The position numbers and the translations under genes are program-made. Of a stretch of 64,000 nucleotides of DNA, positions 32,814 to 42,405 are shown in pieces (position 1 is the first letter of the stretch; the number at the start of each line of letters is the position of its first letter). The notes under the pieces were generated by a model. That model saw nothing but the letters and a program-made list of their open reading frames with translations. It did no database searches and was not told where the DNA came from. The stretch comes from an uncultured Polaribacter sp. (GTDB lineage Bacteria; Bacteroidota; Bacteroidia; Flavobacteriales; Flavobacteriaceae). The DNA is taken from positions 105,321 to 169,320 of the forward strand of contig NZ_CANMVP010000007.1 of NCBI RefSeq assembly GCF_947501385.1. The letters run 5' to 3'.

Positions 32814-34403
32814 ATGCAAATACTAACATTTTTAGGCTTTACTATTTTAGTAGCAGTGATCGCTTATTTAAAAACCAGAAATACAGACGAGAATTCTTCA
32901 GATGGCTATTTTTTAGGAGGTAGGAGTTTAACTGGAGTTGTAATTGCAGGTTCTTTGCTACTTACAAATTTATCTACAGAACAAATAGTAGGTTTAAACG
33001 GAGCCGCTTTTAAAGAGGGGATTTTAGTAATGGCTTGGGAAACATTGGCTGCAATTGCAATGGTGGTAACTGCTGTTTTTCTTTTACCAAGGTATCTAAA
33101 AGGCGGAATTACAACGGTGCCTCAATTTTTAGAAAAAAGATATGATAAAATGACCAAAACCATTACTTCGGGATTGTTTTTAAGTGGTTATGTGGTTGTT
33201 TTGTTACCCATCGTTTTATATTCTGGAGCATTAGCAATAAATACAATGTTTGATGTGCCTGCATTATTAAATGTAAGTGAAACAAAGGCGCTTTGGATTA
33301 CAGTTTGGGGAATTGGAATTATAGGTTCTATTTATGCCATTTTTGGCGGATTAAAAGCAGTTGCTGTATCAGATTTAATAAATGCAATTGGATTATTAAT
33401 TGGAGGTTTAATGATTCCTGTTTTTGGTTTGTGGGCAATTGGAGATGGTAGCTTAACTGAAGGATTTTCGATATTAATAAACACGAATCCTGAAAAATTT
33501 AATTCTTTAGGAGGTTCAAAAGCGTCAGTTCCTTTTGGTACAATTTTTACAGGGATGATGTTGGTGCAGTTATTTTATTGGGGAACCAACCAAGCAATCA
33601 TACAAAGAGCATTAGGAGCTAAAAATTTAAAAGAAGGTCAAAAAGGATTATTATTGGCATCCTTTATAAAAATACTAGGCCCATTAATTGTTGTTTTACC
33701 AGGTATTATTGCTTTTCATATGTTTGGAGATACATTAACAAATCCAGATCAAGCATATCCTAAATTAGTAACAGAAGTTTTACCAGCAAGTTTAGTTGGC
33801 TTTTTTGCAGCCGTTTTATTTGGGGCAATTTTAAGTTCATTTAATTCAGCTTTAAACAGTTCTGTAACATTATTCGGAATAGACATTTATAAATCTCATA
33901 TTAAAAAAGATGCAACTGAAAAACAAACTGTTTTTGCAGGTAAATCTTTCGGAGTTGTTTTGGCGATATTGTCTATGTGTATTGCTCCATTAATTGCGAA
34001 TGCTCCAGACGGACTGTTTGGTTATTTGCAAGAAGTAAATGGATGTTATAGCATTCCTATTTTAACTATAATTGTTGTAGGATATTTAACAAAATACGTT
34101 CCTGCAATTGCTGCAAAAGTAGCTATCATTTCTGGTGTAGTTTTGTATAGTATCAGTCAATTTATCTTAAAACCGTTTGTTGTAGGCGAAGAGAATTATC
34201 CTCACTTTTTACATGTAATGGCTATTTTATTTGTGCTCAATATCATCATTATGTTGATTATTGGTAAATTTAAGCCTCGTGTTGAAGCCTTTAAATTAGA
34301 ATACACCAACCAAGTTGATATCAAACCTTGGAAATATTTGAAAGTAACAGGAATCGCTATTTGTTTGATTGTAGTAGGAATTTATGTCTACTTTGCAAAT
34401 TAG
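32814..34403 (+). CDS. Sodium/solute symporter (SSS/SglT family), probable galactose transporter
   Basis: Encodes 529 residues with about 14 membrane helices. The family landmarks GYFLGGRSLTGVVIAGSLL, NLSTEQIVG, AIFGGLKAVAVSD and a SSFNSALNSS segment match SglT-type Na+/galactose or glucose symporters. The 122-bp gap after galT could hold an extra promoter, but the gene order makes uptake of galactose the likely role. The strong terminator at 34426-34461 follows. Confidence 0.92.
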   Translation: MQILTFLGFTILVAVIAYLKTRNTDENSSDGYFLGGRSLTGVVIAGSLLLTNLSTEQIVGLNGAAFKEGILVMAWETLAAIAMVVTAVFLLPRYLKGGITTVPQFLEKRYDKMTKTITSGLFLSGYVVVLLPIVLYSGALAINTMFDVPALLNVSETKALWITVWGIGIIGSIYAIFGGLKAVAVSDLINAIGLLIGGLMIPVFGLWAIGDGSLTEGFSILINTNPEKFNSLGGSKASVPFGTIFTGMMLVQLFYWGTNQAIIQRALGAKNLKEGQKGLLLASFIKILGPLIVVLPGIIAFHMFGDTLTNPDQAYPKLVTEVLPASLVGFFAAVLFGAILSSFNSALNSSVTLFGIDIYKSHIKKDATEKQTVFAGKSFGVVLAILSMCIAPLIANAPDGLFGYLQEVNGCYSIPILTIIVVGYLTKYVPAIAAKVAIISGVVLYSISQFILKPFVVGEENYPHFLHVMAILFVLNIIIMLIIGKFKPRVEAFKLEYTNQVDIKPWKYLKVTGIAICLIVVGIYVYFAN

Positions 34404-34425
34404 TAGCAATTAAATAATATGTACT

Positions 34426-34461
34426 AAAAAACTCAAGATTGTAAGTAATCTTGAGTTTTTT
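34426..34461. terminator. Strong bidirectional terminator after the galactose operon
   Basis: Ten-bp perfect stem ACTCAAGATT / AATCTTGAGT at 34431-34456 with a 6-nt loop, flanked by A5 on the left and T6 on the right, so it can end both the symporter transcript (plus) and the small gene at 34492-34851 (minus). Confidence 0.88.
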
Positions 34462-34491
34462 ATGTTCTAATGAAAGTTTTAAAATATGAAG

Positions 34492-34851
34492 TTAATTCAA
34501 CAGTTCCTTTTCTTTAATTCGAAAGCAACGTTCTTCCCCCAAAAATTGTGGATCTCCGTATTTTTCTGACCAAAAACCCTCTAAAATATCTTTAGAAATG
34601 CATTTGTAAACCACCACACCTTTGTAAATAGTATCTTCATCACCTTGATACTGAAAATTAATGACCAATATATTATTTTTAAAAAAACCAGTTCCAAATT
34701 GTTGTTGACTTTTATTGATGCGCCATTTTGCCACAATTCTATGGTTACTGTCTAAAGTTAACGAGAGTGTTCCTTTGTAAGAGTCTTCTTTTTCAGCATT
34801 TTGATTGCTTCCTATAATCTGATAGTTACCAACTAAATCTTCAATTCTCAT
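34492..34851 (-). CDS. Hypothetical cytoplasmic beta-rich protein
   Basis: Encodes 119 residues, no signal peptide or membrane helix, alternating beta-strand pattern (GTLSLTLDSNHRIVAKWRI, ILVINFQYQG, YKGVVVYKCI) resembling lipocalin-like small beta barrels. It is a single gene on the minus strand between the galactose operon and the polysaccharide locus, ending at the shared terminator. No family recognised and no functional link visible. Confidence 0.65.
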   Translation of the reverse strand: MRIEDLVGNYQIIGSNQNAEKEDSYKGTLSLTLDSNHRIVAKWRINKSQQQFGTGFFKNNILVINFQYQGDEDTIYKGVVVYKCISKDILEGFWSEKYGDPQFLGEERCFRIKEKELLN

Positions 34852-34947
34852 TTATTCTGCGAGATAATATTAAATTTAAATATACGCTGTAAAAAATGAA
34901 AAATTAAAGAAAAATTAGGGAATATATTTTTTTTCTTGTAAAGAAAA

Positions 34948-34982
34948 AGTATTCGAAATAATAAAATACTATCTCGAATACT
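34948..34982 (-). terminator. Terminator of the SusCD/sulfatase operon
   Basis: Minus strand stem AGTATTCGA / TCGAATACT (34974-34982 with 34948-34956) followed by a T-run. It lies 25 bp past the stop of the GH172 gene and closes the operon that starts at susC. Confidence 0.8.
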
Positions 34983-35006
34983 TACTAATTCAATAACCAA
35001 AATCAA

Positions 35007-37079
35007 CTATCTTTTTTTAAATTCGAAATAATCAATCCAAAGTTTTTGAGGAAATTTATCTTTTTTTAGTAAATCAAATATAATTTCTTGTCTTCCTTTT
35101 TTAAGATCCACTGTTCCTAGTTTTACCCTTTCTGTATACTTTGTATCATTAGAAGATTTAAAATTGATATTCTTTAATTTCTGATTGTTGATAGAAATTT
35201 TAAAAACACCGCCTTCTTTTTGTTTTATGATGTTTGCATACACATCATATCTACCTTCTTTATCGGAATTAAATTCTGTAACAAGATTGTTCTTTTTATT
35301 TTTATCTGTTCCCCAAAACAACATTTTATGCCCGCTAACATCTTTATACATAGATTCATGAGCAAAAGCATCTGTATTTACCCAACCACCAGTGTTTTTA
35401 GTAACTTTTAAGTTTTCTGCTTCTAAAGCATCGGGTTGTCTATACACTTCAAAAGGAATCTCGTAACCAAATAATTCATCTTCAGGAGTCGCTTTTATGG
35501 GATCTTTACCATCTGCATCTAAATACCAATAAACAACAGTAGCGTACTGTGTTGGCCAATCATTCGCAAAGTATTTTTCTAAATAACCATTAAAAGATTT
35601 TTGAAACGGAATGTTGTCTATGATTTGCCATCTGTTTACAGATTGATAGCCCATATTATCACTATCTATAGATTGACTGTGAAATGCTTGTTCAAAAATT
35701 GATGGATCGCACCATGCATACCCAAAATAATCTTCTGTTCCTGTGCCAAAAGTAGAAGGGAAGCTCTCACCATCTATAAAAAACTTTTCATCACCCTCTC
35801 CCCACCAATAGTGACCTTCACCAGCATTGGTATTGCTACCTCCTTTAGGATTCCAAAGAGATAAGGATGCACCAAGAAATCGACCTTTACCTTCAGTTTT
35901 TAGCAATAACCAATCTGGCCAACGTGCTTTTTCTACTGGAGCCAAATCTCGATGCCATTTTGCATGAAATCTAGCATAGTTGTCTGAATCTCCTTGAAGT
36001 TCATCTTCTCCTATTTCTAAAGTAACATCTACAGGATGATCTGAATAATTATGCAAAGTAATTTTAGCCCCTTTTAAAAAAGGCATATACCAATAACTGT
36101 ACATTTCATCACCAACCATTCCCATTGGCAACGTTTTATAAGTATTAAAACCTGGGGCAGAACCAAAGAAATCGCCAATAGGAGACCAAACGGAAGGATT
36201 TTTTTCACCATCCCAAGCAATTTCAAGAATTGTTTTTCTTAAAATTTCTTCTATATTTTTTGAATTTGGAGTTTGAACCTTTGCTTTTAAACTAGCAATA
36301 GCTCCTTTGCCTTTTAAATCAAAAACAATAGTTCTTTTACCACTTTCTAAAGTTGTTTTTTGGGATGACATTGTTAACTCGTTATTGCTGGGGTTTTCTC
36401 CCATTTTTTGTTGAAAGAAGGTATTAACTTTTGTCAAAGCACCTGTAGTTTGTTCATTTAAATTAGGGTCAAATTTCTCAACTTCAGTCCCCTTTTTAAA
36501 AGTAATATAGTTGAAATGGTAGTATTGACCCCAACCTGGTTCTGCAACTATTTTACAACTTTTTTGATAAGTGATAGGCACATAATTATTAAATCCTTTT
36601 GCATTAGTTTCATAGACCAATTCAGAAAAATCAAAAGCAGGGATAGTAGGTTTAAAATAGTCTATAAAAGATTCACTAATCATTGGTGTTTCACTTCCAT
36701 CTATATAAATATTTACTTTTCCTTTTCTAGGGCTTGCAGACCAAATACGAACAATAGCGCCAGGACCCGTCATTTCTGCTAACACTTCATTATTGCCTTC
36801 TTTTCTTATAAATTGAGGGTTTAAGCCGTCATTATTTGCGGCCCAATTTATAAATTCGCCTGTTATGGAATCTACTTTGCTTCTTCGATCATAACTTGCC
36901 CACATTTCACTTTTTTCACCTTCATTTGGCAATTGCGCCAACACTTCAAGGTCTGTTAGTCTATTTACTAAATTTACATAGGTTATTTTTTCAGTTTCTT
37001 TTTCCTGACAAGAGGTGTAAAAGACAAGCATAAAAACACTGACTGCCAAAGCTAACTTACTAATCATTAATTTTTTCAT
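35007..37079 (-). CDS. GH172 (DUF2961) glycoside hydrolase lipoprotein with C-terminal carbohydrate-binding-like domain
   Basis: Encodes 690 residues. The N-terminus is a lipoprotein signal (YTSC, Cys24). Residues about 40-545 match DUF2961/GH172. Two glutamates, E428 in GEGD and E449 in TGTEDYFG, are 21 residues apart, as for the two catalytic Glu of the characterised difructose-anhydride enzyme of this family. Residues about 550-690 form a beta-sandwich (EAENLKV at the start, WIDYFEFKKR at the end) like a CBM6/35. GH172 members act on furanosides, including D-fructofuranose and alpha-D-arabinofuranose. It is the last gene of the SusCD operon, 8 bp after a sulfatase gene. With the isomerase and ribulokinase nearby, D-arabinofuranosidase activity is my preferred call. 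Confidence 0.88.
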   Translation of the reverse strand: MKKLMISKLALAVSVFMLVFYTSCQEKETEKITYVNLVNRLTDLEVLAQLPNEGEKSEMWASYDRRSKVDSITGEFINWAANNDGLNPQFIRKEGNNEVLAEMTGPGAIVRIWSASPRKGKVNIYIDGSETPMISESFIDYFKPTIPAFDFSELVYETNAKGFNNYVPITYQKSCKIVAEPGWGQYYHFNYITFKKGTEVEKFDPNLNEQTTGALTKVNTFFQQKMGENPSNNELTMSSQKTTLESGKRTIVFDLKGKGAIASLKAKVQTPNSKNIEEILRKTILEIAWDGEKNPSVWSPIGDFFGSAPGFNTYKTLPMGMVGDEMYSYWYMPFLKGAKITLHNYSDHPVDVTLEIGEDELQGDSDNYARFHAKWHRDLAPVEKARWPDWLLLKTEGKGRFLGASLSLWNPKGGSNTNAGEGHYWWGEGDEKFFIDGESFPSTFGTGTEDYFGYAWCDPSIFEQAFHSQSIDSDNMGYQSVNRWQIIDNIPFQKSFNGYLEKYFANDWPTQYATVVYWYLDADGKDPIKATPEDELFGYEIPFEVYRQPDALEAENLKVTKNTGGWVNTDAFAHESMYKDVSGHKMLFWGTDKNKKNNLVTEFNSDKEGRYDVYANIIKQKEGGVFKISINNQKLKNINFKSSNDTKYTERVKLGTVDLKKGRQEIIFDLLKKDKFPQKLWIDYFEFKKR

Positions 37080-37087
37080 TATTCTTA

Positions 37088-38620
37088 CTATTTATTTAAA
37101 ATTTTCTTTATGAGTTCTTTCATTTCTGCTACAACTTCTGGATGCTTATTGTAAACATTTTTACTTTCATAAGGATCAATTTCAAGATTGTATAATTGAC
37201 CAATAGGAGCATCTTCTTTTATTCTTCCGTTTTCAATATCACTATTTACCTGTTTTGTAAATGGAAAAGCGCCTGCATTTCCAAATGTATGATCACCTAA
37301 ATTTCTGTCTCCGAAGCCACCTCCACCTTTGCCAGAGATGAACATCCACTTTCCTTTACGTAACGCTAAATGTCTAGGAGAACTAGGAGATATCAATAGA
37401 TTTTCTCTTAGTGATTCTTTCGGATTTCCTAATAATGCTGGTAGCATATCTACACTATCAGGACCTTCATCATTTTTAGGTTTATAATCTATTATAGATG
37501 CTAAAGTTGCAAACAAATCTACATTAGATACAACTTGATTAGAGGTAGTTCCTGGCGTAATTTTTCCAGGCCATTTTGCTATAAAAGGCACTCTATGGCC
37601 ACCTTCCCAAGCATCAAACTTAAAACCTAAATACGCTCCGTTTTGATGATGATCAGCTTCTCTTGCAGTTTGACCGCCTCTGTTTAACATGCCACCATTA
37701 TCACTCGTAACAATAAGCAACGTATTTTCTGAAAGACCTTCTTCTTCTAGTGTTTTTACTATTTCTGAAATCATCCAATCTAACTCATGAATAAAATCTC
37801 CATAAGGGCCCGCTTCACTTGTACCAATAAATTGTGGAGCAGGGGTAAATGGATGGTGAATATTTGTTGTGGCAAAATATAAAAAGAACGGCGCTGTTTT
37901 GTTTTCTTTTATCCAACTAATAGCTTTGTCTTTTAAGACGGTACCTACCATTCTGTCTTTATATTTTTCATGAGCAGCGGTTGCACCTCCAATTTCATCC
38001 ATTCCAAATTTTTCGTCAAAATATCTGGTTTTAGCTTTTTTATTATAAACCAGAGGGTCTTCTGGAACAAGACCAACTACAGAATGATTTTCTACATACA
38101 CAAAAGGAGGATGACTGTTTACCACAGGAACACCAAAATAATAGTCAAAACCAAGTTCTAAAGGACCTGGTTTTAGAGGTTTGTTCCAATTAACGGGTTG
38201 TTTATTACCAAAACCCAAATGCCATTTGCCAATAATGGCGGTTTTATAATTTGCCTTTTGCATCAGATTTGCTAAAGTCATTCTATTGGTAGCTATCTTT
38301 AGCGTACTTTTTAAGAAAATTGGATTCCAAAAATTCCTTCTAACAGGATATCTGCCTGTTAGTAAAGCGTACCGAGACGGAGAACACACTGCAGAAGCAG
38401 CATGAAAATCTGTAAATCTTTTCCCTTCTGAAGCCAAACGATTAATGGCGGGGGTTTTAACTTTAGTGGCACCTTGTATGCCGATATCTCCATACCCCAA
38501 ATCATCTGCATTGATAATGATAATATTTGGTTTTTGTTTTATAATTTGCGCAAGACTGTTTACAGATAAACAGGCCACAAAGAGACCTGTTATTAAAAAA
38601 GAAGTGGTTATATTTTTCAT
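37088..38620 (-). CDS. Sulfatase (family S1), secreted
   Basis: Encodes 510 residues. Signal peptide about 1-25 (ending SLAQ). The first metal Asp pair is D39-D40 in INADDLGYGD, and the formylglycine site is C79 in CSPSRYALLTGR (C-x-P-S-R), which an anaerobic or aerobic maturase would convert. TSDNGG and WEGGHRVPF supply further active-site residues. It removes sulfate esters from a polysaccharide in the periplasm or at the surface. The two sulfatases are not close copies, implying that two different sulfate positions are attacked. Confidence 0.95.
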   Translation of the reverse strand: MKNITTSFLITGLFVACLSVNSLAQIIKQKPNIIIINADDLGYGDIGIQGATKVKTPAINRLASEGKRFTDFHAASAVCSPSRYALLTGRYPVRRNFWNPIFLKSTLKIATNRMTLANLMQKANYKTAIIGKWHLGFGNKQPVNWNKPLKPGPLELGFDYYFGVPVVNSHPPFVYVENHSVVGLVPEDPLVYNKKAKTRYFDEKFGMDEIGGATAAHEKYKDRMVGTVLKDKAISWIKENKTAPFFLYFATTNIHHPFTPAPQFIGTSEAGPYGDFIHELDWMISEIVKTLEEEGLSENTLLIVTSDNGGMLNRGGQTAREADHHQNGAYLGFKFDAWEGGHRVPFIAKWPGKITPGTTSNQVVSNVDLFATLASIIDYKPKNDEGPDSVDMLPALLGNPKESLRENLLISPSSPRHLALRKGKWMFISGKGGGGFGDRNLGDHTFGNAGAFPFTKQVNSDIENGRIKEDAPIGQLYNLEIDPYESKNVYNKHPEVVAEMKELIKKILNK

Positions 38621-38664
38621 TTACATTATTGAATTTATTATTCTGTTAGTTTTAGTTTAAATCA

Positions 38665-40113
38665 TTAAATTTTTTTTATCATCTGATTTTCTACTTGTGT
38701 TACTGTACTCTTATGATTTTGTACTACATCTTTTATTTCTTTTATAACATCAGGATGTTTTTTTAGGATGTTAAACCTTTCTGATGGATCTTTTTGAACA
38801 TTAAATAATTCAAAATTTTCTAATTTTTGAAGGTTCCTTGGATATCCTTCAGGATTATTTTTATAAAAATATAATTTATAGTCACCTTTTCTAGCAGCAA
38901 AAACTTTAGTGCCATGATAATATATGATGCTTTCTCTTGTACTTTTCTTACTTTCGAATAGTGTAGGAGTGAGGCTAAAACCATCATAAACTCTATCTTT
39001 TTTTATGTCTGAATTTACAAGTTTTGCAATTGTGGGAAATAAATCCAACGTACTTCCAATATCCATTATTGTTGCTGGTTTTATTTTATTTGGCCACCAA
39101 AATATTGCAGGAACACGCATTCCGCCTTCGTAACATGTTGCTTTTGCTCCATAAAGAGGGCCTGCACTTCCTCCGTTTTCATTTAAAACAGTCCAAGGAC
39201 CATTATCAGAAGTGAATATTACTAAAGTATTTTCTGATATGTTTTGTTCTTTTAACGTCTTCAATATTTCACCAACACTCCAATCTAATTCTTCAACTAC
39301 GTCTCCATAAATCCCTCTTTTACTTTTGTTTATAAATTCATCCGAAGCAAATAAAGGAACATGTGGCATTGTATGCGCCAAGTAAAGAAAGAAAGGTTTG
39401 TCTTTATTATTTTTTATAAATTTTACAGCTTCTTTAGTGTACCTTTTAGTTATTGTATGTTGTTGCGCCGGTCTTTCTATAATTTTATTATTTCTCATTA
39501 ATGGAACATTAAAATACGCTACTTTAGGATTCACATTTGCTTCACCATGGGATAGTTTTGTTGTAGGATCCATATCATTGCTATAAGGAATTCCGTAATA
39601 AGAATCAAAACCTTGGTTGGTTGGTAAAAAGTTTGGGAGATGCCCTAAATGCCATTTGCCTATTGCAGCCGTTTGATAGTTTTTCTCTTTCAGTATTTCT
39701 GCAATTGTAATTTCCTTTTCAGGAAGACCACCTGCTGAATTAGGAAAAAACACTCTTGGCCCTATATCGGTATCGGTACCACTTCTTATGGGTAATCTTC
39801 CAGTTAAAAGACCTGCCCTAGATGGTGTGCATACATTTGCTGCCACATAAAAATTTGTCCAACGCTGCCCTTCATTTGCCATTTTATCGATATTGGGTGT
39901 ACGAATACTTGGGTGGCCATAACAACCTAAATCTCCATACCCTAAATCATCAGTAAAAATAATTATTATATTAGGAGTCTTTTGACCAGTTTCTATTTGC
40001 TCATATTTTTTTGAAGATACTTTAAAAGCATAGTTAATTGTTGTTAAACCCAATATAAGCATAGTTAAACTGAAACGATAATAATTATTGGAATTGGAAT
40101 TCTTTTGTTTCAT
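38665..40113 (-). CDS. Sulfatase (family S1), secreted
   Basis: Encodes 482 residues. The N-terminus has a hydrophobic stretch (about 13-30) but no clean cleavage site, so it could be secreted or anchored. Metal Asp pair D55-D56 in [10 protein letters not shown]; formylglycine Cys C95 in [19 protein letters not shown] and [10 protein letters not shown] complete the site. It resembles arylsulfatase A-like S1 enzymes. Together with the sulfatase at 37088 it shows the substrate is a sulfated glycan, typical of marine algae. A small membrane protein gene separates it from susD. Confidence 0.95.
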   Translation of the reverse strand: MKQKNSNSNNYYRFSLTMLILGLTTINYAFKVSSKKYEQIETGQKTPNIIIIFTDDLGYGDLGCYGHPSIRTPNIDKMANEGQRWTNFYVAANVCTPSRAGLLTGRLPIRSGTDTDIGPRVFFPNSAGGLPEKEITIAEILKEKNYQTAAIGKWHLGHLPNFLPTNQGFDSYYGIPYSNDMDPTTKLSHGEANVNPKVAYFNVPLMRNNKIIERPAQQHTITKRYTKEAVKFIKNNKDKPFFLYLAHTMPHVPLFASDEFINKSKRGIYGDVVEELDWSVGEILKTLKEQNISENTLVIFTSDNGPWTVLNENGGSAGPLYGAKATCYEGGMRVPAIFWWPNKIKPATIMDIGSTLDLFPTIAKLVNSDIKKDRVYDGFSLTPTLFESKKSTRESIIYYHGTKVFAARKGDYKLYFYKNNPEGYPRNLQKLENFELFNVQKDPSERFNILKKHPDVIKEIKDVVQNHKSTVTQVENQMIKKI

Positions 40114-40300
40114 AAACTTTATAATAATATTTTGAATCTTGTTTCATTTTATAGTTGATTGCTCTTCCAAAAATAGAATAAAGGTTGGTTATAGTAATCA
40201 AAATGTACCCCATTAGAATATCAATTATTTAAACTCAATCTTATTTATTATCAATATTCAGATATTTCTGGCAACCTGTTATACCTTTTGTTATAGATAG

Positions 40301-40603
40301 TTATTTTAAAAAACTTCCAATTATAATTGTAACAAGACAAGTTAATATAGCAAAAGACCAAAATGAAGATTTCCTTAATGAAAACTTGTTCTCTGAACAA
40401 AATTTAATTGAAAAGTAAAATAAAAATAATACAAATAATAGCATTGGAATAGTTGTTATCTCTTGGATAACTCCAATAATAATAAAGTCGGATTTTATTA
40501 CATATCCATTTAAGAATAGCAAAGTAAAATATCCTAAAGCTATTAGACTCAATATAAATAGTCTTTTATTATTCATTCTATAGTTTATATTAAATTTTTT
40601 CAT
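40301..40603 (-). CDS. Small hypothetical membrane protein
   Basis: Encodes 100 residues with three hydrophobic segments (about 14-32, 35-68 and 80-98) and no motif. It lies between susD (52 bp away) and the second sulfatase gene (187 bp away) on the operon strand. An odd member for a polysaccharide locus; it may be a passenger or an unrelated gene. Confidence 0.5.
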   Translation of the reverse strand: MKKFNINYRMNNKRLFILSLIALGYFTLLFLNGYVIKSDFIIIGVIQEITTIPMLLFVLFLFYFSIKFCSENKFSLRKSSFWSFAILTCLVTIIIGSFLK

Positions 40604-40654
40604 CTTTTCTCCTGCCTATCAGGTGTGTTCTACTAGAATACTGATATGATTCTG

Positions 40655-42397
40655 TTAATTGTATCCTGGGTTCTGTACTAAATTAGGATTCTCTGTGATA
40701 TGAATTCTTCTTAATGGCATGTAATAGTGTTGCTTCAAAAAGCTACGACTTCTGTTACCTTGTGCATTTTGAATTAAATACCCATAGGTATCTCTTGATC
40801 TTATGTAATATGTTGTTAACTTACTAAAAACACCACTTAAATCTTGTTCTGCTGTGCGCCATCTTCTTACATCCCAAAAACGAATCCCTTCAAAAGCCAA
40901 CTCAACTTTTCTTTCGTTTTTTATGATGTCCATATCTATTGATAATTTATCGGGCATTCCTGCTCTGGTTCTTATTATATTTAAGTTCGTTAAAGCTTCA
41001 GCGGGTTTGTTTAAAGCAAATGCTGCTTCAGATAAATTTAAATAAATTTCTCCCAATCTAAAAATGATAAAGTCTGTAGTTGTTTCACTTCCTAAAGGAA
41101 TGTCTCTTTCTGGTTTTAGGTATTTTTTCACACAAAAACCTGTTTGTGTTGCTCCTGCATTCGGGTTGTTGTTTACATCTTTTCCTCTACCAGATAAAGA
41201 ATTATTTCTGGGATCTGTATTAATGTTAGAAGGAATTGTAAAATAATAGGTTTCAATTTGCGTGTCTATCCAAAAAGCTTCATTATATAATATGGATGCA
41301 TGAAAGCGTGGATCTTTATTACTATATAAAGTAGCAGTAGATATTTCTTGATTATAATTTATAGAAGTTCCTGGGGAACCATCTTTAAATTCATAAGAAT
41401 CTACCATTTCTAAAGTAGGATTTATAACACTTGCTACAAAAGGTTTGTAAGATAGAGGTTGATTATAGTAATCGTAATCATTACCATAATCTACACCAAC
41501 ATATTTTTTAGCAAAAATAACTTCAGCATTGTTTTCTTCTAAAAAAAGAGATTGGTAATTTCTTGCTTTGTCATTTGGATATCTATTGAATAATGTAAAA
41601 TGCCCGCTTTCTATAATTTGTTTAGAAGCATTATAAGATTCTTGGTAAAACCGAGCTTCTTCACTTTGTGGCACACCTAAAATGCCATCTAATTGTACAG
41701 TGCTATATTCTGCAATACTTGCCGCATACAACATTGCACGACTTTTTAAAGCTAAAGCACCGTATTTACTAATTCTACCTTGATTTTCTGAATCATATTG
41801 TTCTGGTAAAATTTCAATAACTGCGTTTAACTCTTCTAAAATGAAGTTATACACCTCTAATTCTGTATTTCTTGAAACAAAAATATCTGGATCATTGATG
41901 TCTTGAGGTTTCGTTATGAGAGGAACACCACCATATCTCATGGCTAAATTATAATAGTGAAAAGCTCTTAAAAACCGAACTTCTGCAGCACGTTGTACTT
42001 TAAATTCTGTAGATAGTGTACTTTGCTCTAAAAAGGTTAAAAATTCATTATAACCTCTTATTACGTTATAGTCCCAATACCCTAAATATGCCCCGTTTCC
42101 AATATTGTCTGGATTGATAATACCTAGCGTAAATACATTTAGAATGTCACTCCAACCAAAGCAGGTTCTTGCTTCGTCTGTATTTACTACATTTTTATAT
42201 TGAAAATCTCCAAAAACGTCATTGAAATTAGTAACACTGTAAAGGTGTGTTAAAGAAGCGTCTACAAGATTTTCGTCATTCCATACTTGAGCGTCTGAAA
42301 TAATTCCTAGTGGCTCTTTGTCTAAGACATCTTCACAGGAAGTTAAGCCAATGAACAGTATACATACTGAAAATAATATTTTATTTTTTATCATCAC
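40655..42397 (-). CDS. susD: SusD-like glycan-binding lipoprotein
   Basis: Encodes 580 residues. Lipobox LTSC (Cys about 21) followed by EDVLDKEPLG, the standard SusD start. The tetratricopeptide-type helices (RAAEVRFLRAFHYYNLAMRYGG split across about 145-165) and the C-terminal NIIRTRAGMPD and ELAFEGIRFWDVRRW segments are diagnostic. It sits on the outer face of the outer membrane as the lid of the SusC channel and binds oligosaccharides. 8 bp after susC. Confidence 0.96.
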   Translation of the reverse strand: MMIKNKILFSVCILFIGLTSCEDVLDKEPLGIISDAQVWNDENLVDASLTHLYSVTNFNDVFGDFQYKNVVNTDEARTCFGWSDILNVFTLGIINPDNIGNGAYLGYWDYNVIRGYNEFLTFLEQSTLSTEFKVQRAAEVRFLRAFHYYNLAMRYGGVPLITKPQDINDPDIFVSRNTELEVYNFILEELNAVIEILPEQYDSENQGRISKYGALALKSRAMLYAASIAEYSTVQLDGILGVPQSEEARFYQESYNASKQIIESGHFTLFNRYPNDKARNYQSLFLEENNAEVIFAKKYVGVDYGNDYDYYNQPLSYKPFVASVINPTLEMVDSYEFKDGSPGTSINYNQEISTATLYSNKDPRFHASILYNEAFWIDTQIETYYFTIPSNINTDPRNNSLSGRGKDVNNNPNAGATQTGFCVKKYLKPERDIPLGSETTTDFIIFRLGEIYLNLSEAAFALNKPAEALTNLNIIRTRAGMPDKLSIDMDIIKNERKVELAFEGIRFWDVRRWRTAEQDLSGVFSKLTTYYIRSRDTYGYLIQNAQGNRSRSFLKQHYYMPLRRIHITENPNLVQNPGYN

Positions 42398-42405
42398 AAA
42401 TAATT

